A DNA stretch of 64,000 bases. Source: Acorus gramineus. Its lineage: Eukaryota > Streptophyta > Magnoliopsida > Acorales > Acoraceae. Made by a program: the position numbers and the translations under genes. The notes under the pieces are model-generated. The model had not been told where the DNA came from, did no database searches, and was given only the letters and a program-made list of their open reading frames with translations. The stretch spans positions 3,015,152 to 3,079,151 of the forward strand of contig CM060853.1 of assembly GCA_030737835.1 (NCBI GenBank), read 5' to 3'. The first letter of the stretch is position 1. The number at the start of each line of letters is the position of its first letter. Below are positions 10,662 to 24,056 of this stretch, one piece after another.

Positions 10662-11171
10662 ACAACCATGTTTTTAAAAGTTCGACGTTATAAACTTGAC
10701 AAAAAAGTTATTTCCGTGAGAGAAAGACAACCAAAGACAACCTTGGTTGATCATTTTATACCTTACTCTTTTTGTTTTTAGATCCACTGTTGCTCTTGCT
10801 GCCTTCTTCAAAATCATTCGTAGTCTCGATATGCTCAGCAATCCAATGTTCCATTGCTCGATCTTAATTTCTCACTAATTTTTTTTTTGTTTAGTGAAAA
10901 AGACAGACTTTTTCCCAATGCATGAAACCATTTTTCTATAAAATTTGGATTGGATATTTTTCTGCAATGACATATTTAAAATATTACGATAATCATATGT
11001 ACATCATAATTTGAATTTAATTGTGTGTTTCGTCTCTTTATTCAGCATGATGAATTCTTGAACCAATTAAAATTTCTGAAGCATCAAAAAGAGTAAGTTG
11101 AATGGTTCTAACTCCATCAGATACAAGAAGTTTTAGGATAAATCTGAAAAAATAAAATATAGAAAAAATTA

Positions 11172-12106
11172 GGGAAAAATCCATATAACCCCCTATAATC
11201 TTTCTGATATCCATATAACCCCTTGTAATCTCAATATATCCATATAAACCCCTGTAAACACACCATAAATGCAAATAACCCCCTACGGTTTAAAATTCTT
11301 TAACTGAGTTAGAATATTCTAGGCATATTCAGTTATCTAAACCGTGGTTAACAACTGTATATTATTTTAACCCTCCAAAAACAACCAATACTTTAAAAAA
11401 AAGAAAAAAATCCATATAACCCCTTGTAATCTTACTGATATCCATATAACCCCCTATAATCTCAATATATCCATATAACCCCCTGTAAACACACCATAAA
11501 TGCAAATAACTCCCCGCGGTTAAATTTTTTTTAACAGAATTGGAATATTTCGAACATATTGTATTATCTAAATAATGGTTAATAAATATGTATGCTTTTA
11601 ACCCTCTGAAAGCAGCCAATACTTTAGAAAAAACCTTAAAAGAGTGTAAAATTAGAAATATGAGGATTTTTTTTGAAATATTGATCGTTTTTAGGGGATT
11701 AAAAGAATACATATTTGTTAACCATGGTTTAGATAACGCAATATGTCCGAAATATTCTAATTCTGTTAAAAAAAATATAAGCACGGGAGGTTATTTGCAT
11801 TTATGGTGTGTTTACAGGGGTTATATGGATTTTCCCTAAAAAAAACCTCGTATTTCTAATTTTATACTCTTTTAGGTTTTTTTTTTAAGTATTGGCTACT
11901 TTCAGAGGGCTAAAAGAATACATATTTATTAACCATGGTTTAGATAACGAAATATGTCTGAAATATTCCAACTCTGTTAAAGAATTTTTAATCGCGGGGG
12001 TTATTTGCATTTATGGTGTGTTTACAGGGGATTATATAGATATATTGAGATTACAGGGGGTTAAATATATATCAGGAAGACTACAGGGGGTTATATGGAT
12101 TTTCCC
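11172..12106. mobile_element. Mutator-type foldback MITE (outer of a nested pair)
   Basis: The left end GGGAAAAATCCATATAACCC and the right end GGGTTATATGGATTTTCCC are inverted repeats that continue for most of the element. A perfect 9-bp target-site duplication AAAAAATTA flanks it (11163-11171 and 12107-12115); 9 bp is the Mutator/MULE signature. Open frames inside come from the arms and are not genes. The centre is split by a younger insertion of the same family at 11403-11836. Confidence 0.9.
11403..11836. mobile_element. Nested Mutator-type foldback MITE (inner)
   Basis: This second copy of the same family starts GAAAAAAATCCATATAACCC and ends GGTTATATGGATTTTCCC. It is flanked by its own 9-bp duplication TAAAAAAAA (11394-11402 and 11837-11845). 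With the inner copy and one duplication removed, the two halves of the outer element rejoin into a continuous foldback, so the order of insertion is clear. Confidence 0.85.
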
Positions 12107-13607
12107 AAAAAATTAATGGCTTGTATTAGGTTAAATGGTGATTGGATAAGTAATTAGTTCTGTAATGTCTACCTCTCTATGTGATCTACACCAGACATGT
12201 TACTATGTAACAATGTGCTCCACCTTCTTGAAGGCTCAATTAACTAATCTACGACAGATCTTCTATAATGGGTGTCATTTAATCAGCTGTGAGTGTGGTA
12301 ATACAAGGACAATTAAACTTTCATCTAATTAAACAGTATATATATAGTTAATTAAAAGTAAGTAAACACATTCATTTATACATATTTGATCTACTTGAAG
12401 GCTCAAATAAACCAATCATTCTTCTTCGAAACTGTGCCTTCTAAGGAACAGATCAGATGATCCATATATATTTTTTTTTTAGGATTGTTGTCCTTGTGTA
12501 ATCTGACACAAAAAATAGAATAAGATAGAGTATTGATACCTCAATAGAAAATTTTCAAGTCAATTGGTAGATCATTAAATTGACCATCCAGATCTTTTTG
12601 CAAAAACAAATTATTATAAAACTAAACTACGTTCATCATTATCATTAAATTAGTGCAACTTTAATTTTCTACATTGTAGTAGAAATATATATGTTGCAGG
12701 ACACCTACATGTATAATAAATAAATAAATCATCTAAATACAACAATAAACATAAACACTTCTCTTTGAGGAAGCAAAGTTAATTATTAGGGCTCCTATCC
12801 ATTACATGGGATGTTATGCAACAAATTCCTTCCAATACTTGAATGAAGGGCATCATATGGAATGAATTTAATTTAATTTTTTTTTAATATCATATTTAGG
12901 GATGTTGAAAGCTTACTTGTTTTGGTTGAAAGGTGGTCTGAAAATAGAATATGATATAGTTGGATAAGAATCCGATGATAATACACAGCAATAAGAACAC
13001 AAGAAGATAAAGTCATAAATAATTGCAGGTATAATAAATATCATAAGAAAATTAAAATATCTTATTCATTCCTTTTAAAATGTTTACCACCCGTTAAGTA
13101 TAGGACATCCCATCACGAATATGTTTTAAAAAGAACAATTGAAATTCAACACAGATTTAAAAATGAAATCAAACTTGTTAAATTATTAGTGCAACCTAAT
13201 ATTTATATACATGAAAGGAGTATTCCTTGTCCTTTGTCAGAAAAATCTGAGAATAAAATTCTATGATCTCAAATCTTATCATAATATTTTTTTTTATTAA
13301 AGAATGTTGCTTCTAGGATTTGATCGCTTCACCTTTGAATTTTAAACCTTATATATTGGTATCAAACAAAATTTATTACAATAATTTTGTGATAATACCG
13401 ATATTTAAAACTCAAAATTTTCATGGGTAATATGAATTATAAAAGTAAACCATAAAAAAATGGATTTAGCATTCAAATTTAAAGATAAAAGTTAAACAGA
13501 TGTCACATAAGACCAAAAAATTTAATATCAAAGTTTTTTTGTACTATGTAAATGAAAATAAGAAATTTTCATAACATGGAAACATTCATTAAAAAAACTT
13601 AAAAAAT

Positions 13608-13866
13608 TTAAATAGATATAATCACATCACTTACATATATCCTAAAATCCCTAAAATACATGGAATTAATTATTTGATGATTTCTAGATATGAATAACAT
13701 CAAAGTTTCTATGCACCATGCAAACAGGAAAAAAAAATGAAGATTGATAAATTTATATTGAAAATTAACTAACTTTAAATAGATATCATCGTATCTTTTA
13801 TATATATCCAAAATTGTATGGAACTTGATCATAATAAATTCACTTAAAAAAGCCTATTTTAAGATC
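13608..13866 (+). repeat. AT-rich dispersed repeat, copy 1
   Basis: A block containing TCTAGATATGAATAACAT, then TTAAATAGATATCATCGTAT and a TATATATATCC phrase recurs in the same order at 15300-15600 and 21390-21780. The copies are clearly diverged. No terminal structure was seen. Confidence 0.65.
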
Positions 13867-15299
13867 ACCTAATTGACACATCTATATCTTTCATGTCCAA
13901 TTAAATAAATCCCCTAAAATGACACATGGGATAAATCTAATAAATGACACCTTGCATGAAAAAGAATGACTTTTTTCAATAATCAATTTTTTCAATAATT
14001 AATAAATTATTATTTAAATATTATTAGATTAATTATGTAAATATAAACTGATATTATTTATGTATAAATACAATGGGACATATTGTATAACATGCTCTTG
14101 CTTGTGTATAAAAGTCGTGGTTTTAAAACATATATACACAATAAATGGTGTTAACTATGATCGTAAATAATCAAGAATCCTATGTCAATAAATGGCATTC
14201 CCTATAATTACATTGAACACTAAATGAGTAATAATTAATGATAAATTGCAGTAATAAAAATTTAAGTGTAAAACAATTAAATACTAATGGCATGCATCAT
14301 ATGTAAGGCTTAAACATGTAATATGCCATGCATCATATGATTGAAGAAACGGCATGCATCATATGGAGGGTTTATTCAAAAGAATAGGCGATGCCTCACA
14401 TGTTTTAATAGGAAATTTTTCACGTCTATATTATAACATAAATTTAATAATCAACATAAATTTTAAAATATATTATAACAGTTTGCATCTCTTTATATCC
14501 TCATAATATTATGATATTCAAATTTAATTATAATTTAATAAATATATTAATATAATTTTAGTTGGTATATATTAAAACTTTGAAAACACATTTATTTCAT
14601 AAGTATCCCTTTATCTTCATAATGTAATGATATTGAATTTTAATTATAAATTAATAAATATATTAATGTAATTTTATTATAATTGATGTCAATTATTAAT
14701 ATTATTTTATGATATATTTGGATTAGTCATCATATAAATACGATGAAATGTATGTATTGAAATAAATCATGAATGAGATTACAATGATGTAATGAAAGTA
14801 AAATTCGTATTCATAATTTAAATAGATTAAAATAAAATCATATTCGAATTTTTAATATTATATATTGGAATTTTAAAATTTGGTAGCTGTGATATCATGA
14901 TAACACATTTATTTTAATTACAAAAATATTTTGTACTATATTTTGATTATGAAAATATCAAAATCGAAATATGTTATAAAATATATTTGAATAATATCTA
15001 ATGAAAGATTAAATAGATTTCATAACATTTGGTTATATCCTAGAAAAATATTTGAGATCAAATCTTATTCAAATTTTAAACCTTATAAATGAGTATGACA
15101 TAATTTTTTGTTACTATAATTTTTCAAATAATTCTCTCAATGTAATATTTGAAACTCAAAGTTTATTCTGTTATTTGGATAATATGCATAATAAGATGCA
15201 TTTAAAATTCAAATTTAAATATACAATATAAACATTTTTCACAATTTTATTGACAATTTGAAATATGTAATGGATAAAATCAAATTTAACATTAAATAA

Positions 15300-15600
15300 A
15301 CATTAAATTGATATCATCACATCCCTGACATATATCTTAAAATCTATGGAATACCATCTGTCTATTATACATATTCTAATATCTATGGAATTAATTTTTT
15401 ACCCATTTCTAGATATGAATAACATGAAATTTTCTAAGTATCATGTAAATGAAAATTTAAAAATGAGAAGACGGATAAATTCATATTAAAAAATAACTAA
15501 ACTTTAAATGAGCATCACAATATCTTTTATATATATCTAAAATCTATGGAATTCCATCGTAATAAATTTATAAAAAAATGAAAACCTACTTTAACATTAC
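15300..15600 (+). repeat. AT-rich dispersed repeat, copy 2
   Basis: It holds the same ordered phrases as 13608-13866 (TCTAGATATGAATAACATGA, then ATCTATGGAATTCCATCGTA). It runs directly into the first copy of the 250-bp repeat at 15585. Confidence 0.6.
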
Positions 15601-15840
15601 TGAAAGAAGGGGAAGATGGCAACATATTCTTTTTATATGAAAAGCTCATTCCAGGAAAATATAGGATAGAAAATTTTACTTAAATTGAGTAAATAGTTTA
15701 TATTTATTAATCTGTAATTATTTTCAGATATCTTAAATATGCTCATGATTAGGGGATGCTTATAAAATGAAAGGACATGGAAGATATATTTCAGTATTAG
15801 TTTAAAAAATAGTACTCTATTTTGATTATGAAAATAACAT
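15585..15840 (+). repeat. ~250-bp direct repeat, copy 1 (partner 17143-17400)
   Basis: Shared phrases in order are GAAAATATAGGATA, TTGAGTAAATAGTTTATAT, GAAAGGACATGGAAGATATA and CTCTATTTTGATTATGAAAA. The second copy lies about 1.56 kb downstream with scattered substitutions and small indels. Confidence 0.75.
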
Positions 15841-16403
15841 ATTTATAAAAAAATGTCTAATTTTTTTATTGAAATATATATCTTATTAATATGAGTATGT
15901 ATTCTTATGATTTTCTATTGATGCATATAAAATTGGGATTGAGGTTAAATAAAAAAAAACTATAAGTAACAGGACTCTTTCCAAAATATAAACGACATGA
16001 GGGACTTAATGAAAGATAAAACTTTTAAGAAAACTCCATGAGGGACCTAATAAAATAAAAAAATTTTTTTAAGGAACACCACATCTTTGACTGAATCCGC
16101 TCTGATCTCCCTCCAAGTTCACTCAATCCCCTCACTTTCAGTGACGATAGTTTAAACCGTCTCATATCGGTCTTGAAACTGTTAAGAGTGCCATCATGAA
16201 GTCCTAGCTAAACACCAAACATTGCCTTTTCAGTGTTGCTTTTAATGTAGGTATGTTGTTATTTGCTTCTAATATGACAAAAAAAAATTGTATTTTGAGT
16301 GAATTTTGGGGGAGATATGGAGTCGGATTTTGATGGGTTTTTGATTGGTTTGTTTTGATTGAAGGGTTTTATTTCTTTGAGTGTTTCCTTTTATGTGGGT
16401 TTA

Positions 16404-16497
16404 ATGGAGCCTCCGAAGGGTTTTTGGGCCACTATTTGGAGCTTCTTCTGGTTCTTGCCAATCTTCATTGATCTTCTGCCTCTAGGTATCATCAAAG
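16404..16497 (+). pseudogene. Orphan first exon of an At3g27390-like membrane protein gene
   Basis: An ATG at 16404 opens 31 codons beginning MEPPKGFWATIWSFF and ending GIIKG at a usable donor (AAAG, then GTTCAA). From memory, the plant family of uncharacterised membrane protein At3g27390 starts with this MEPPxGF...FLPxFIxLLxLGxIKG pattern, and the next exon should follow at this junction. The surrounding 16080-16500 is less AT-rich than the rest of the block and looks like a gene leader. No further exon of the family was found downstream. It is either a captured gene fragment or the remains of a decayed gene. WSFFWFLPIFIDLLPLG departs from the usual pattern (a Pro and an Asp in the membrane segment), as expected after loss of constraint. 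Confidence 0.6.
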
Positions 16498-17142
16498 GTT
16501 CAAATTTTACCTTTTTTTTTCTTTTGTAGAAATGTTTGTAATGAAATGAAAAAGTTTAATTTGAAAGAAAGACTGGGTTCAGATTTTTTAAATTATTTTA
16601 TATTTCAATTTTGTATAATTGTTTTTAGTGTAGTACATTGAGGATCTGTTCAGCCTTAAATATACAATTTTAATTTTTTTCACAATTTTATTGACAATTT
16701 GAAATTCCAAGTTCACATTTGAGGAAATTATAAATTTTTTAAATTTTGGCCATATATCTCGATATGATTAACTTAATTTTTTTTTAGGAATATGAAAATT
16801 AAAAATATAATATAAAAGATGGATAAAATCATTTTAAAAATTAAATAAACCTTAAATTGATATCATCATATTCGTTACATCTATCATAAAATCTTTCAAA
16901 TACCATTATATATATCCCTAATTTTCCAATATAAAATGGTTTTGGGCCAGCTCTGTCCCCCCTATTGGTAATGTTTTTTAAACCACCTATGTTTTAGGTG
17001 AATTTTTTTTCTTTTTTGGTAAGTGTAAAATAGTCACGATCATGCCTAAATAAGCTTTAATTTAACCTTTGTAAGACATCACACTCTTTTCCATAAAAAA
17101 AAATATTATTATTTTTGTCATGATTTCCATAAAAAATGAAAA

Positions 17143-17400
17143 CTCATTTTGAAATTACTGAAAAGAAAGGGAAGACGGCTACATATTCTTTTTTTTCATG
17201 AAAAGCTAATTCGAGGAAAATATAGGATAAAATTTTACTTAATTGAGTAAATAGTTTATATATTTATTAATCTATAATTATATTGAGATATCTTAAATAT
17301 TCTCATGATTAGTGAATGCTTATAAAGTGAAAGGACATGGAAGATATAATTCGCTATTGGTTTTAAAAAAATAGTGCTCTATTTTGATTATGAAAATATC
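17143..17400 (+). repeat. ~250-bp direct repeat, copy 2 (partner 15585-15840)
   Basis: Diverged second copy with the same ordered phrases, including GAAAGGACATGGAAGATATA. Confidence 0.75.
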
Positions 17401-18399
17401 ATAAAACAAGAATGAAATTATATTGAAAAAGATGTATGAATAAATACAAGTTCCACTCTTGTGCTACTTCCAACCAGAGTAGAGAAAATAAGAAGCATAT
17501 GTAAAGGGAAAAATAATATAATTATATGAGATTTCTTTTTTTTTTACTTTTAAGATAACAAAGGAAAAAATGCGAGAATGAGCGAAAATTTTATTAAAGA
17601 TGGGGAACTAAAGAGAAAAAAAATTGAATAGGAAAATATTGGAATTAAATTATAATGAAAAAAATTCTATGAGTAAAATCTTATTCGAATCTAAAACCTT
17701 ACATATTGGAATAAGATGATATTTGTTATTGTAATTTTGGTGATAATACTTCATTAAAGATATTTCAACCCCTAATTTTCTTTTGTTATTTGAAATAAAT
17801 CTTTAGAAAAATAGAATTAAAATATTGAATCATAGAAATTGAAAAGATGATAAATGTGAGAGTGACGCCATCTCACATATTTTATAAATTGAAACCCGCG
17901 ATCAATCAATGTCTTACTAAATATAAAAAATGATATAAATCAGAAATTTTTTTAAAATACTAATTATATATAATATACTCCATTTAGATTACAGGATAAC
18001 TCACTGTTGATCGAAGACCAAAAATATAAGAATGCACAAACCAACAAATTAAAATTCTTTCCATTTTATATGTGGGGATAAATTTGGGGGGGGGGGGGGT
18101 GAACCATAATAAGAAGATGAAAAGACTGTGATTAGTGACTATGTAAATGACATTTATTCTATCGGAATTGATAAATATTTATTCCAATTCAATTGATGTT
18201 TCTCGTGGAGGAATGATTTGCCTTGGAGATAAGGAGATATTTTATTCAATTATTTTAGAGTTTTGTAGCCAAGTATATATTTATTTTGTTGTCACTGTTG
18301 GAGAATAAACTTATCACATCTCCAACATTTATTGCATCCATTAAGTTCTTAGGATTGAAGAGTATATACTTTTTTTTTTATAAAGATATATATTTTATT

Positions 18400-19745
18400 T
18401 TATAACTCTTGAATGTGTATGAAAAATAAAGTTTGGTCCCAATAGTTTACATTTTGAATTTTGAATGTTTTAATAAATATTGTATTGGATTATTAATTTG
18501 TGGCATAATTATGATGATTTGTTAACATTTAATTTGGCATGTATAATTTACAATCACAATTTTGAAAATATATAATCAAGATAATGCTAATATTTGAGTT
18601 TTTTTATTTTATTGTGTAATTGTAGTTGAGATTAAATTCATTGTTGAGTTCACATGAAATTCATATCTCATTTTGGTTTTTTTTTTTTTTGTATGAGTAT
18701 TATTTAAATATATATATATATATATAGATATAGATAGATAGATATATATTTGCATTGGGTTGATCATATGAACTATTGATTCTTTGGAAAGTTAATAGAA
18801 TGGAGAAATCTAAGTGAAGGCGTTAATAGAGTGGAGAAATCAAAGTTAATTGAGTAAATGCTAATGAAATATGTGTGATTTAAATAGCTAATCGGTGTGA
18901 ATTGAATAGTCAACAAATGCTAAGCATTGATTGTCTGGGGAGTTAAATAATATTGTTTTTGTTTGACACATTAAAAATTTAAACATGACATTTTAAAATA
19001 AATGTTTTAACAAAGATTCCATTGAATTATTATTTTTTAAAAAATTAATAATTAAAATTGGATTTGTTGACAATTTATTGTATATATATATATATAATCA
19101 TAACATATTTTGGGTGTGCCTTTTTTTGGAATTCAATAATGAAGATTACGGTAATATTTGATACTTTTTTCATTGTATCATGTTTTTGCATATGAGATTA
19201 GATTTATCATTGAGTTCACACGAAACTGAAATCTGAATGTCCATTTTTTTGCAATAATTTTTTTTTGTTGTGTAGCAGTATTTTATATGTTTTTTTTTTT
19301 TATTGGATTGCATTGTTACTATGAATTATATATATTTTGTTTGTCGGGTTGATCTTATGGACCATTGATTATTCGAGGCATTAATAGAGTGGAGAAATCC
19401 AAATGAATAGAGAATGCTAATAAAAATTGTGTGAATTAAATAAATGCTAATAGGTGTGAATTGAATAGAGTCAACAAACGCAATCATTGATTGTTTGGGG
19501 AGTTTAATAATACTATTTTTTTTAAACATTCAAAATTTAAACTTGACATTTTTAAATAATTGTTTTAATAATTATTGCATTGAATTATTATTTTTTGGAA
19601 CACTAATCATTAAAGTTGGATTTGTTGACAATTTATTTACATATATAATCATAACGTACTTTGAAAATCTATAATGAAGATTACATTAATATTTGATACT
19701 TTTTTTTTAATTGTATCATGTCTTTGCATATGAAATGGCAATTTT
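18400..19745 (+). repeat. AT-rich tandem array, unit about 560 bp
   Basis: The words ATTGATTGTCTGGGGAGTT at 18926 and ATTGATTGTTTGGGGAGTT at 19486 are 560 bp apart. The flanking text (GTTGATC...ATTGATT, GGTGTGAATTGAATAG, GATTTGTTGACAATTTATT, AATGAAGATTACRGTAATAT) recurs in the same order. About two and a half units are visible, well diverged, with a further echo at 22975-23045. A (TA)n/(GATA)n tract lies at 18710-18748. Confidence 0.7.
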
Positions 19746-19789
19746 TTTTTAGCAAATTATATTTTGAATATTTTTTCATTTTATAAGGA

Positions 19790-20078
19790 TCCTCTTATCG
19801 TAATAATATTATGATAATCAAATTTAACTATAAGTTAATCAATATGTTAGATGACGAAATGTATGTATTAGAATAAACTATGAATGAAACTAAAATGTTG
19901 TAAATGAATTTTCATGGGATTAAATAGAAATGTAGGAGTATCCTAATAATATTATGATAATCAAATTTAATTATAATTTAATAAATATGTTACATGATGA
20001 AATGTATGTATTATAATATACTATAAATGAGATTAAAATGATGTAAAGAATTTTCATGGAATTGAATAAAAATGTAGG
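19790..20078 (+). repeat. Tandem duplication, period about 143 bp
   Basis: TAATAATATTATGATAATCA at 19801 recurs at 19944, followed each time by GATGAAATGTATGTATTA-type sequence and by GAATTTTCATGGRATT. Related text also occurs near 14600-14800. Confidence 0.75.
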
Positions 20079-20390
20079 GGTAAAATAAAAAAATGGTTGT
20101 GATTAAAATAGTGTGAATGGACTGTAATGAGATTAAAACCCATTGTTAATGTATAGTGGTTTAATAAATAAAAATGTATAAAGTTGCTCAGAATAATATT
20201 TTCATCTACATTTTTTTTTGCTCTCTGAAAACATCTAGCGTCACCATAAGTTTTTCTACAAAACTTTAATTTGCTGATAAAAAATCTAAAATCAATAAAA
20301 CTATCAAGAGACATAGTATATTTATATTTGTGTGGAAGCCTACCCTCAAAAGTTTTTTTAGATAGACCTTTAAGAAGAAGTTTAGTTTAC

Positions 20391-20643
20391 CGTTGCGTGT
20401 AATATCACTTCTTTACCATTTAATATTCGTCTGACATCCATAGCCTAAAGAACAGAAAATTAAAATTAAAAGTAATTTCCATGAAACCCAAGAAACACAT
20501 TTAAATGTTAAAAAAAATTGTTTAAATAAAATACAAAATCACAAAAGTTTAATCGAGGGTGTTCACAAGCAAATCACCTTTGTCCAATGTGAATTATTTT
20601 GAAGCCTCTCATCAGCCAATTTCACATCATGCTCCTTTACTCT
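20391..20643 (-). pseudogene. Two orphan exon-like pieces of an unrecognised gene
   Basis: On the minus strand, 20578-20643 is preceded by TTTTTAG and followed by GTGATT, and reads 22 codons in phase 0 (RVKEHDVKLADERLQ...). The next piece, 20391-20444, is preceded by TTCTTTAG and followed by GTAAAC, and reads 18 more codons in phase 0 (AMDVRRILNGKEVILHAT). The joined frame stays open. Residue content looks like real protein rather than AT noise. I do not recognise the family, and no convincing exons extend it in either direction. It could be a captured fragment or a decayed gene. Confidence 0.35.
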
Positions 20644-21389
20644 CTAAAAACAAATAACTATTTTGAACTATGAAAGAATCAGCCATGAAAATGGTCTTAT
20701 GTATGATATATCCCAAAGATTACATATTACAAAAAATATGTAAGACTATGAAAAATCGGGATAGCAATTGTCTTCCGATTCCTCCAAAAAAATATAATAT
20801 TTGATTAGCATTTACTCTATTCACATTTAATTAGCATTTACTCTATTCACTTGGATACGTCTCAAGAAAGAATGATTCTAATTGCCCTTCTGTATTTTTT
20901 TTTATTCATCATATACATCTATAGAATCCTATTCATATTTTAAATAGATTGAAATCCAATCCTATTCTAATTTTAACTCTTACATATTGGATATTAAAAA
21001 ATGATAACTGTAATATTGTCCTATTATAAATTTAACACTTACATATTGGATTCTTAAAATATGATAAATGTAATATCATGGTAATATAATTAAAATAAAT
21101 TATATTCAAGATATTTTAATGCTGCATAAAGATGTTCATACATTAAAATAAATTTATATAAATACATGCATATGATTATTTTATATATATATGCCAACTT
21201 TAATGAGCTATTTTTTCAATCTTATAATGAAGCACGGATATCATAATATTATCATGATAAGGGAGGGTTATAAAATCAAATCAAATGAATATAAATATTT
21301 AACATAAAAGTATTTTTGAATTATGCAAATGAAAATAAGAAATATTGATAATATGGATGAAATCATTATAAGAGTTTTAAAAATTTAAA

Positions 21390-21780
21390 TAGATATCATC
21401 ACATCACTTACACATATCCTAAAATCCCTAAAATCTACAGAATTAATTATTTGGTGATTTTTAGATATGAATAACATGAAAGTTTCTATGTACCATGCAA
21501 AAGGGAAAACAAATGAAGATGTAAATTCATATTGAAAATTAACTAAATTTTAAATAGATATCATTGTATTTCTATACAGATCCTAAAATATATAGAATTC
21601 AATCATAATAAAAAAAAAATTTAAAAATCAAATTTTCTATATACCATGCAAACGAAAAAAAAAACTGAAGATGAATAAATTCATATTGAAAATTACCTAA
21701 ACTTTAAATAGATATCATCGTATCTTTTATATAGATCCTAAAATCTATAGAATTCAATCATAATAAAGTCAAAAGATTTT
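21390..21780 (+). repeat. AT-rich dispersed repeat, copy 3
   Basis: It matches 13608-13866 and 15300-15600 (TTAGATATGAATAACATGAA, then the AAATAGATATCATYGTAT phrase). Its own second half is repeated once more at 21640-21770. Confidence 0.65.
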
Positions 21781-24056
21781 TTTTTTTTAAGATTACGAGA
21801 TAAAAAATTGTGAAGACGGCAAAACATCCTGTATCATGAAGAGCTAAAATTGAGGAAAAAAATTTTGATAGGAAAATTCATTTATCAAAAGATCCAAAGA
21901 TCTATGTCTCATCATCACATGAACCCCAAATCTGCAACAAAAAAAAGGGCCTATATGAAAAAACAACTAATCCCATCCCTAGAATCAATCATTTATATAT
22001 TTAAGATCGTGATATAGGCCACCTGAAGATGTGTTAAGCTCAAACAAAAGCTCAAACATATTGTTTACTGTTGAAAATAATAAAAGGAATGACATTATAG
22101 AAAAGAAAACAAAATAAAGGGGAATGAACAGGTTATTGTCCCCAACTTTTTCATAAGTGTACTTGATCATTCATTCATACCAAATTTAACAGAACCCATC
22201 TCGGAAATGAAACCATTCACTCATTCATGCAAATTGACAAATACGAAAATTGGGATTTTGAAATGAACAAATCACAAAATTTTATATTCTAAATAAATGA
22301 CAAAAAAAAAAATTAAACAACTGAGTAATCAATCAAACAAACTAAAAAACATACCCGTATCAGAAAAAAAGATGAACACTACCTCCACATTCCAAAATTT
22401 TGAGAGAGAGAAGAAAAAAGAGAGAGATGATAGATCCATTTATCCAAATGAATGGGGATGACAATGAATGGGTATTCAATGTTGCATAAATAAATTTGAG
22501 GGTTTGTGGAAGATGAGGGGATTGAATGGAGAGGGGATGAATGATGAGGAGATTGAATGATAGATCCATTTTTTCCGCTCCTGTTTTTTGAAACGTCTGT
22601 GTGCATTTCTTTTGTGGTGTTTATAATAGATGTGTGCGAAAGTATTAAAATACAACTTGTTTTTGGAACATTCTTGATGTTTAATATCTTGTGTCAATTT
22701 TATTTCTGCTGTTTGATTTATGAGTTCGTTTGGTAAAAGCCAATTCAACCAACAGTGATGATGCACTTGCATTGTAGTACATTCACATTATCATAACAAT
22801 GATATTCAAATATGATTATAATAAAATAATAAACATATTAATACAATTTTAGTCCGCATATTAATGTAATTTAATCATAATTGATGTAAAGAAATTTTTT
22901 CATGAGTAAAAATTTTATTAATGTAATTTTATTAATCATTTTAAAAAAATTATTAATGTAATTATAAAAAAATTTGTTGGGTAGATCTTATTGACTATTG
23001 ATTATTTGGGGTATTGATAGAGTAGAGAAATCCAAGTAAATAGTAAGGGAATAAATTGAATAAATTCAATTGAAGAGCATTACATGATCAATACATCCAT
23101 ATCAATATATGTAACCTACAAGTAACCTCCGCTATACATGAAATTTATAGTGGATTAATATATTAATTACAGACTTTTATATATTAATTACAAATTTTGA
23201 ATGCAAACATGAATAATTTTTTGGGATTGTTCTTTTTTTTACCATTTCAAATTTAAGCAATACATTTGAATTTAATGCCAATATAATCAACGAATATCAA
23301 GGGACACAATCTCGTCTCCTTAGTCTTCAGATTTTCTTCAAATCTTGTCATTTAATAATATTGTCATTCAAATCTTGTCTTTAATAAAATTGCTGTTAAT
23401 TATATTGTCTTTAATAATTTGGATAGTATTCAGAATAAAATCAAATTAACATTCAAATTAAAGATAAAATTTAAATAGATTTCATATTTTTATTGATAAA
23501 CTGATATGCAAATTATATGAAAACTTTAAATGGATTTCATTATATCTTTTATATATATCCTAATTTAAACAAATATGAAAGTAATGGGAACATTAAATAT
23601 TAATTAAAAAATTTATATATTAATTATCATTTTTAAATGCGAATATTAATATATTTTGTTGTTGCAGTCATTCTTTTAATATTAAAGTCATATTTCATTT
23701 AACCATTTAATTAGAAGGTTTTTCTCATTTGATTATCAATATTATCTAAACCACAAAAAAAATTAATTTTAATTTTCCTTATCAAAATAGGGTACAAAAT
23801 ATATTCTAAAAGTGAATTATATTTTGAATATTTTTTTTTTATAAGCATCCTCTTATCTTAATAATAGTATAATATCTGAATTTAATTATAAGTTAATAAA
23901 TATATTAATATAATTTCAGTTAATATATATGAAAAATCTAAATACATATAATTTATGTAAATTATTAAAATGATTTTATTATATACATATATATATGTGT
24001 GTGTGTGTAAAAGATATGATAAAATATATTGGAATAAATGATGACATGATTAATGA

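Larger units (their letters stand above)
9910..24056. other. 14.1 kb very AT-rich block between 181-bp direct repeats
   Basis: This stretch is distinctly more AT-rich than either flank and has no intact gene. It holds tandem and dispersed AT-rich repeats, a nested pair of foldback elements (11172-12106), an orphan first exon of a membrane-protein gene (16404-16497) and two orphan exon-like pieces on the minus strand (20391-20643). Segments without their own entry (12116-13600, 13870-15300, 17900-18400, 20645-21390, 22780-24056) are simple AT-rich DNA in which I see only short echoes of the same repeats. A higher-GC patch at 22380-22780 has GA-rich sequence but no recognisable exon. Confidence 0.7.

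Noticed and set aside
11362-12116. Open frames of 74-140 codons with repeated HLWCVYRGLYG words
   Set aside because: They are translations of the repeated arms of foldback transposons on both strands.
9910-24056. Organelle DNA insertion
   Set aside because: Composition is much more AT-rich than plant mitochondrial DNA and no plastid or mitochondrial gene was recognised.
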